DNA of 64,000 nt, from positions 8,635,693 through 8,699,692 of the forward strand of contig NC_030855.1 of the NCBI RefSeq assembly GCF_000208745.1, in the 5' to 3' direction. The notes under the pieces were generated by a model. The model was not told where the DNA came from. It saw only the letters and a program-made list of their open reading frames with translations, and ran no database searches. The DNA is from Theobroma cacao. Lineage: Eukaryota > Streptophyta > Magnoliopsida > Malvales > Malvaceae. The position numbers were made by a program, and so were the translations under genes. This document shows, piece by piece, positions 59,736 through 64,000 of this stretch (positions within the stretch are counted from its first letter, which is position 1; the number at the start of each line of letters is the position of its first letter).

Positions 59736-60150
59736 CTAAATATTAAATGATGGCTCACTTGGAAAGTCAAATCTAATCAATTTATGGTAACAATCCACAC
59801 TGGCATGGTAAGGGGATAGCCAATCCATTCCCAAGATCATGTCAAAATCTAAGGTGTCCAATTGCACTAGATTTACCAAAGTGTCCTTGTCCTTGACCCA
59901 AACTACACAAGACCTATATTCCCATTCTATCACAAATACCTCCCTTAAAGGGGTAGACATCGCTAATTGTTCTTCTCTCATAACATGTTCTTTACCCAAT
60001 CGGGGTGCAACACATGGAGAAACAAAAGAGTGTGTAGAAACAGGATCAAACAATACCCGAGCATTCATATTACAAATAGAAATAATACTTGAGACCACAA
60101 CGTTAGATGTTTGGGCCTCTTATGGTGTTAAAACAAATACCCTTGCGTGA
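59736..60150 (-). pseudogene. G aspartic protease
   Basis: The active-site region reads ARVLFDPVSTHSFVSPCVAP. The family has Asp-Ser/Thr-Gly, and here Asp is kept but the next two residues are Pro-Val, so catalysis is unlikely. STPLREVFVIEWEYRSCVVW, VNLVQLDTLDFDMILGMDWL and SPYHASVDCYHKLIRFDFPS follow. The 120-codon open stretch ends at a stop that joins toward RT. Confidence 0.85.
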
Positions 60151-61557
60151 CCCCTACCAACAGAACTCTGTCGTTCAGACCCAGACGGCCTGCTCTAATA
60201 GGAAGTAATAACACTTCTACCTCTCGATCCATCAACCTCTAGATCAGATAGGGCAGCTACTGAAAGAGCAAACGAAGCTGGCTAGGTGGAGTTGCAAGTA
60301 GATCCTTGTAGTTGATGAGCCATTGGGCAACTCCTCTTCATATGTCCAAGTTGACCACACAAGAAACAAACTCTTGTAGCACGAAAGCATCATCCTCCAT
60401 GTTGTACCCAACAAGTACTGCAACGATTGATAGCTTGACCACCCTGCCTTGAATCTTGTTGCCTCCCAACACTGAAGATTTTCTATCCCAATCCAACGCC
60501 AGCACTAGTCAAGTCACTCCCCTGTTGGGGTAATTGTGAGTCCCTTTGTGGGCCCTGATGGCTAGAAGATGAAACACCACTACTGAAGTCTCTGCCACCT
60601 TGATGGCCTACTATCCTGGCCCTCTTAACTCTGCCTTTAGCAGCCTTACTCTCGTTGCTCCTTATCTCAATCCGTTGAGCATAGTCTACAACTGTAGAGT
60701 CGGTATCAAAATCTTTTGATGTATAGCCCTAAATAATGGCTCCACTAGCCCATCCACAAACCTTCGAATCTTCATCTCCTCTGTAGAAACTAGATAGGGC
60801 ACGTACCGAGCTAACTAGGTGAATTTGATGTCGTATTCTAACACCGTCGTACATGGGGTCTGTACTAATGCCTCAAACTCCTAGCTCTTGCATGTCGTAC
60901 ACTGACTGGTAAAAATCAATTCAGGAATGCAGTACTAAACTCATTCCAAGTCAACGGTGTTGTACCCGTTGATTTACCTCTACACAGGGAGCCATACCAC
61001 TCTTGTGCCACATCCTCTAATCGAAAAGCGGCTAGCTCAACTAATCTAGTACTAGAATATCCCAAGGCATCACAAATTTTCTCCATCATATCTAAGAAAA
61101 CTTGGGGTCTATCTGATGCATCAGACCATGTGAACGATGAAGGCTTAAGCTTCAAGAAGTCAGAAAGTGAAACCTCTACATGACTTTTCTCAACCTCTAG
61201 ATGTTGGTGATCTGCCTATCCTTGTGAACTAGGGGACACTTGTGCTACATGTCTGCCCTTTACTATTCTCTGTTTGTCGTCCATATGGGTTGGCATCATT
61301 TCCACATCCCTATTAACTCCTTGTAGACCTTCAGCCAAGTCCTCGATAGTAATGCCCCCAGTTAGGTGTCTATTAGCATCACCTAAAGACTGTTCCTCCT
61401 CATGTCTACTCATAGGCGTATCCACCCTCATTAACCTAGTGGCCTCGCCACATCTGCTTCACCCCTTAGGGGTGGATGTCCGTGGCTTACTCGTTGTCTA
61501 ATTAGAAGCATCTTGCTCCTCTATCCTTCTCGAGGCGGCTCGTGTCATAGGTGGCAT
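60151..61557 (-). pseudogene. gag: G gag
   Basis: The start is MPPMTRAASRRIEEQDAS (ATG at 61557-61555). It keeps the Gln that is a stop in C, but a stop follows after ASN. Next come GGITIEDLAEGLQGVNRDVE (61431-61216) and the capsid core [20 protein letters not shown] / [11 protein letters not shown] in 61155-60916. The nucleocapsid zinc knuckle CFLCGQLGHMKRSC (60368-60327) keeps all four metal ligands. Other stops and frameshifts are scattered through the gene. It runs on into the protease without a separate gag end. Confidence 0.86.
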
Positions 61558-61765
61558 TCTTACCTAGAAAGGAGCAAACACTTGTTATTAAACACATTTT
61601 GTAATTATACCTTAAGAGAAAAGGTGGTTTCAAAAATAGAGAATCTATGTGGTTTCTTAGTTGTGAAATGTGCCACCGTTCACAATTCACAACCGAAGTT
61701 TCCACATAAAGACCCGATACTCAGCTGGACCAATAATAAAAATCCTAGGATTTCGAGAACCTAAG

Positions 61766-61777
61766 GTTTTGATGCCA
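61766..61777 (-). other. G primer-binding site (decayed)
   Basis: The plus strand reads GTTTTGATGCCA, three transitions away from GCTCTGATACCA. It is 4 bp inside the 5' LTR end. The leader 61558-61781 is otherwise like that of C and has no gene. Confidence 0.75.
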
Positions 61778-62454
61778 ACTTTGTCACAGCCCAATTTTTG
61801 GGCCATCACCTGCGCATGGGCCCAATGGGCACAGCCTATTAAGCCCAAGCAAGCCGCTTTGTGTAGTTCTGTCCATCTTTTCATCCATCAATCCCAAAGT
61901 CACATTTCGTAGTTCTCAACTACATGTACTTAATAATGTGCTATGACAATCAAATACTTGCATTTATATTAACCAAAAATAATGTCACCCATTGCTAATG
62001 CATAGTGGCACCATAAATCAAAGCATACATATTTTGATCATAACATGCATCTTAATGATTACATCACGTGTACGTACACACAGGCAAAAGACTCTTGACT
62101 ACCAACGAAGTGACTTTGGGTGACGGTATAGCTACTAAATGCCACGGTACCTACCAAAATGTGAATAGAAGAGGACACCTCAATCTAGGTCCCAACTACC
62201 TCCGAATCTAAAAACATGAAGTTAAAAAGAGTGAGTATGAACCCACAGAGTGAACATAATAAGGGAACAAGAAAATAATATAGAAAGTTTTAGAAAACAT
62301 GATGCATTTAAGTTAAAACAATGCAATTAAGCTTAATTTCTTGTTAAAAACCCTCAATTCAAACTTGATTATTTTATCTCTCAGTGTTGAAGGATCCATG
62401 ATCAACAAGGAAGTCGAAAAGTGAGAACTGAAGCAAGTATCCAAACATGGTAGA

Positions 62455-62690
62455 GAGTTTCTCGCTGTAGCGAGAATGTAATTTCGCTACAACAAGAACA
62501 GTGGTGAAAATTAAAACCATCCACTTGAGAGTTTCTTGTTGCAGCGGGAATGCATTTTCACTGTAGCCAAAACCAGGATTGGGTCAATCCCCTATGCACC
62601 TAAGAATGCATTCTCACTGCAACGAAAACCAGGGCTATTAAGTTAGAAGAATTCTTGTTACAACGAAAATCCATTCTTGCTGCAATGAAA
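62455..62690. repeat. Palindrome-pair array, G 5' LTR
   Basis: 'ttctcgctgtagcgagaatg' lies near 62458. Its partner, and further pairs near 62535, 62610 and 62665, are more decayed than in the 3' LTR. Confidence 0.75.
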
Positions 62691-62807
62691 ATCAATTTGA
62701 AAGCATTTAACAATTTAAACATTCAACATTCAATGCAATCACATAATATTCTTCCTAACCTCTCTATAACATATATAAACATGTATACAACTACCGACTT
62801 ACCAGCT

Positions 62808-62985
62808 CATGTGCACTCCCACACTGCACATAGCTGAAATCATCATGTGCACTCTCACATCGCACGTAGCTAATACCATCATGTGCACTCCCACACTGCA
62901 TATGGCAAAAATCATCATGTACACTCCTGCACCACATCATCACCGGCATGTACAATCCCACACCGCACACACTCAGTTGTAATTA
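62808..62985. repeat. 36-37 bp minisatellite, G 5' LTR
   Basis: Five units correspond one to one with 45222-45395, so the copy number has not changed since insertion. Confidence 0.82.
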
Positions 62986-64000
62986 AAACATAACATTATC
63001 GTTCAATGCATAACATACATATCATCATAATATAGGAACACATGAATTCATCACATTTCACATTTCACAAAATAAAAACGTTTGATCAGGGGCTTGTTCC
63101 CATGCATATTTTAAAGAAAAAGACTAATTAAATATTTCAAGTGATTCAAACAAACACTTATGCATTTCTCCCAAAACATTTTAATGCAAGTTCACTCACT
63201 TTTCTTTGTTGATTCTTTAATCGACTCCAACTTCCACTAATGCTCCAAGTGGAGATGTGGGGTGTCATTGGAACCTATCACACACAATAGCACCACAACC
63301 AACTCAATTTACATGAATATTATTCCCAAAGCTATTTCCTAAATAAAATTTTACTAGTTATTCCTAACTAGTTTTCAATTACTATTTGACTAGTCATTTA
63401 TTTTTACTATTCTAGTCACACTAGGAATAAATAAACAACACTCAACAATAAAACAACCCACAACTCTAATTATTGGCCATCATCAACAACTTAAAAATCG
63501 ACCCTAACTCATTACTCATTTTGGTGATTTTGTAGTTGAATTCCTTTTCAAAAGTTTTTTTTTCAAGCTATTATGGAAAGTCTCTCTTTCTCTTTAAAAC
63601 ATCCAGCTAGTGAGAGAAAGTGCTACGGAAAGGCAATTGAGGGCTCTTGAGGTGACAGAGTGAAAGAACATGAAAAATCTTATGAACAAGGGTATAAAAA
63701 CATGAGGTTTGGAGTTTCTATCAAAAAGTCATGGAGATTTCAAGGATGGCTTTCATGGAAGATGGAAAGCTGGAAATGGAGAGGAGAAATGGGAAGAAGA
63801 AGAAGAAGCTACTAGAAGTGAGGAGAAAGCTGCAAGAAATTTAGATATTTATTCTTAAGGTTGACTATAGTTCCACTTATTTACAAAAATGCCATTGCAT
63901 AATTGACTTTGCCTTCTTCTTTTCTTTGGTTCAACTTTTTACTCTTTTGACACTAAAAAAAGGTCCACAATAGATTAGAGGTGCTCAAGTTCATGAAAAC

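Larger units (their letters stand above)
44190..64000 (-). mobile_element. Element G: chromovirus (Ty3/gypsy), full length apart from window edge
   Basis: On the minus strand: 5' LTR from beyond 64000 to 61782, PBS 61777-61766, gag-pol 61557-46683 (split by H), polypurine tract 46637-46625, 3' LTR 46624-44190. It is collinear with C throughout. The left flank is AGTTT (44185-44189); the right TSD is outside the window. Frames are broken, but G keeps several residues that C lost, such as the zinc-knuckle cysteines and the RNase H Trp. Confidence 0.92.
61782..64000 (-). repeat. G 5' LTR, cut by the window edge
   Basis: It starts TGTCACAGCCC on the plus strand and is collinear with 44190-46400. 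The TATA region near 63845 ('gatatttattcttaagg') is decayed. Confidence 0.9.

Noticed and set aside
1..64000. Host protein-coding, tRNA or rRNA genes
   Set aside because: No intron-exon gene with recognisable domains, no tRNA cloverleaf and no rRNA segment was seen. All protein similarity belongs to retroelements.

Overview
This window is plant nuclear heterochromatin. No host gene, tRNA or rRNA gene can be supported in it. Three things point to a flowering plant: AT-rich DNA, long-LTR Ty3/gypsy chromovirus elements whose primer site matches initiator tRNA-Met, and a nucleosome-sized (about 170 bp) tandem satellite.

Base layer. One satellite array runs through the left two thirds of the window. 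It survives as five blocks (2095-2373, 6917-7405, 20851-27704, 35782-36042, 38848-42604), about 11.6 kb or roughly 68 monomers in total. The blocks join in phase once the inserted elements and their 5-bp target-site duplications (TSDs) are removed. Higher-order structure is visible: a 12-monomer unit (about 2.0 kb, three copies), stretches of alternating dimers, and a 5-monomer unit (852-854 bp, three copies). One 5-monomer copy is complete only after two solo LTRs are removed.

Insertion layer. A = LTR pieces at 1-2094. B = 2374-6916 (+), a shrunken element. C = 7406-20850 (-), full length, carrying solo LTR C1 (11291-14384). D = 27705-35781 (+), a solo LTR carrying solo LTR D1 (29660-35162, -), which carries solo LTR D1a (31564-34538, +). 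E = 36043-38847 (+), a solo LTR with a foreign 5' prefix. F = an LTR starting at 42605 (+), cut by G = 44190 to beyond 64000 (-), full length. G carries H = 46792-56794 (+), a complete but pol-less element. TSDs are readable for B, C, C1, D, D1, D1a, E and H. All gag-pol genes are broken.

LTR families, named only for this window. Family I starts TGTCAAGC and is about 3.0 kb (D1a, H, most of C1 and A). Family II starts TGTGAgACC and is about 2.5-2.7 kb (C, D, D1, G, most of E); it carries paired CTCGCTGCAGCGAG palindromes and a GTGCAC-rich minisatellite. Family III starts TGTAaCACCCCG (F).

Main observation. Three LTR types (B, E and A/C1) have the first bases of one LTR family joined exactly to the TG start of another family's LTR, and the TSDs lie outside the composite. 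B fits a specific model in detail: an element of family I landed in the 3' LTR of a family II element, and read-through reverse transcription produced a mobile hybrid LTR.
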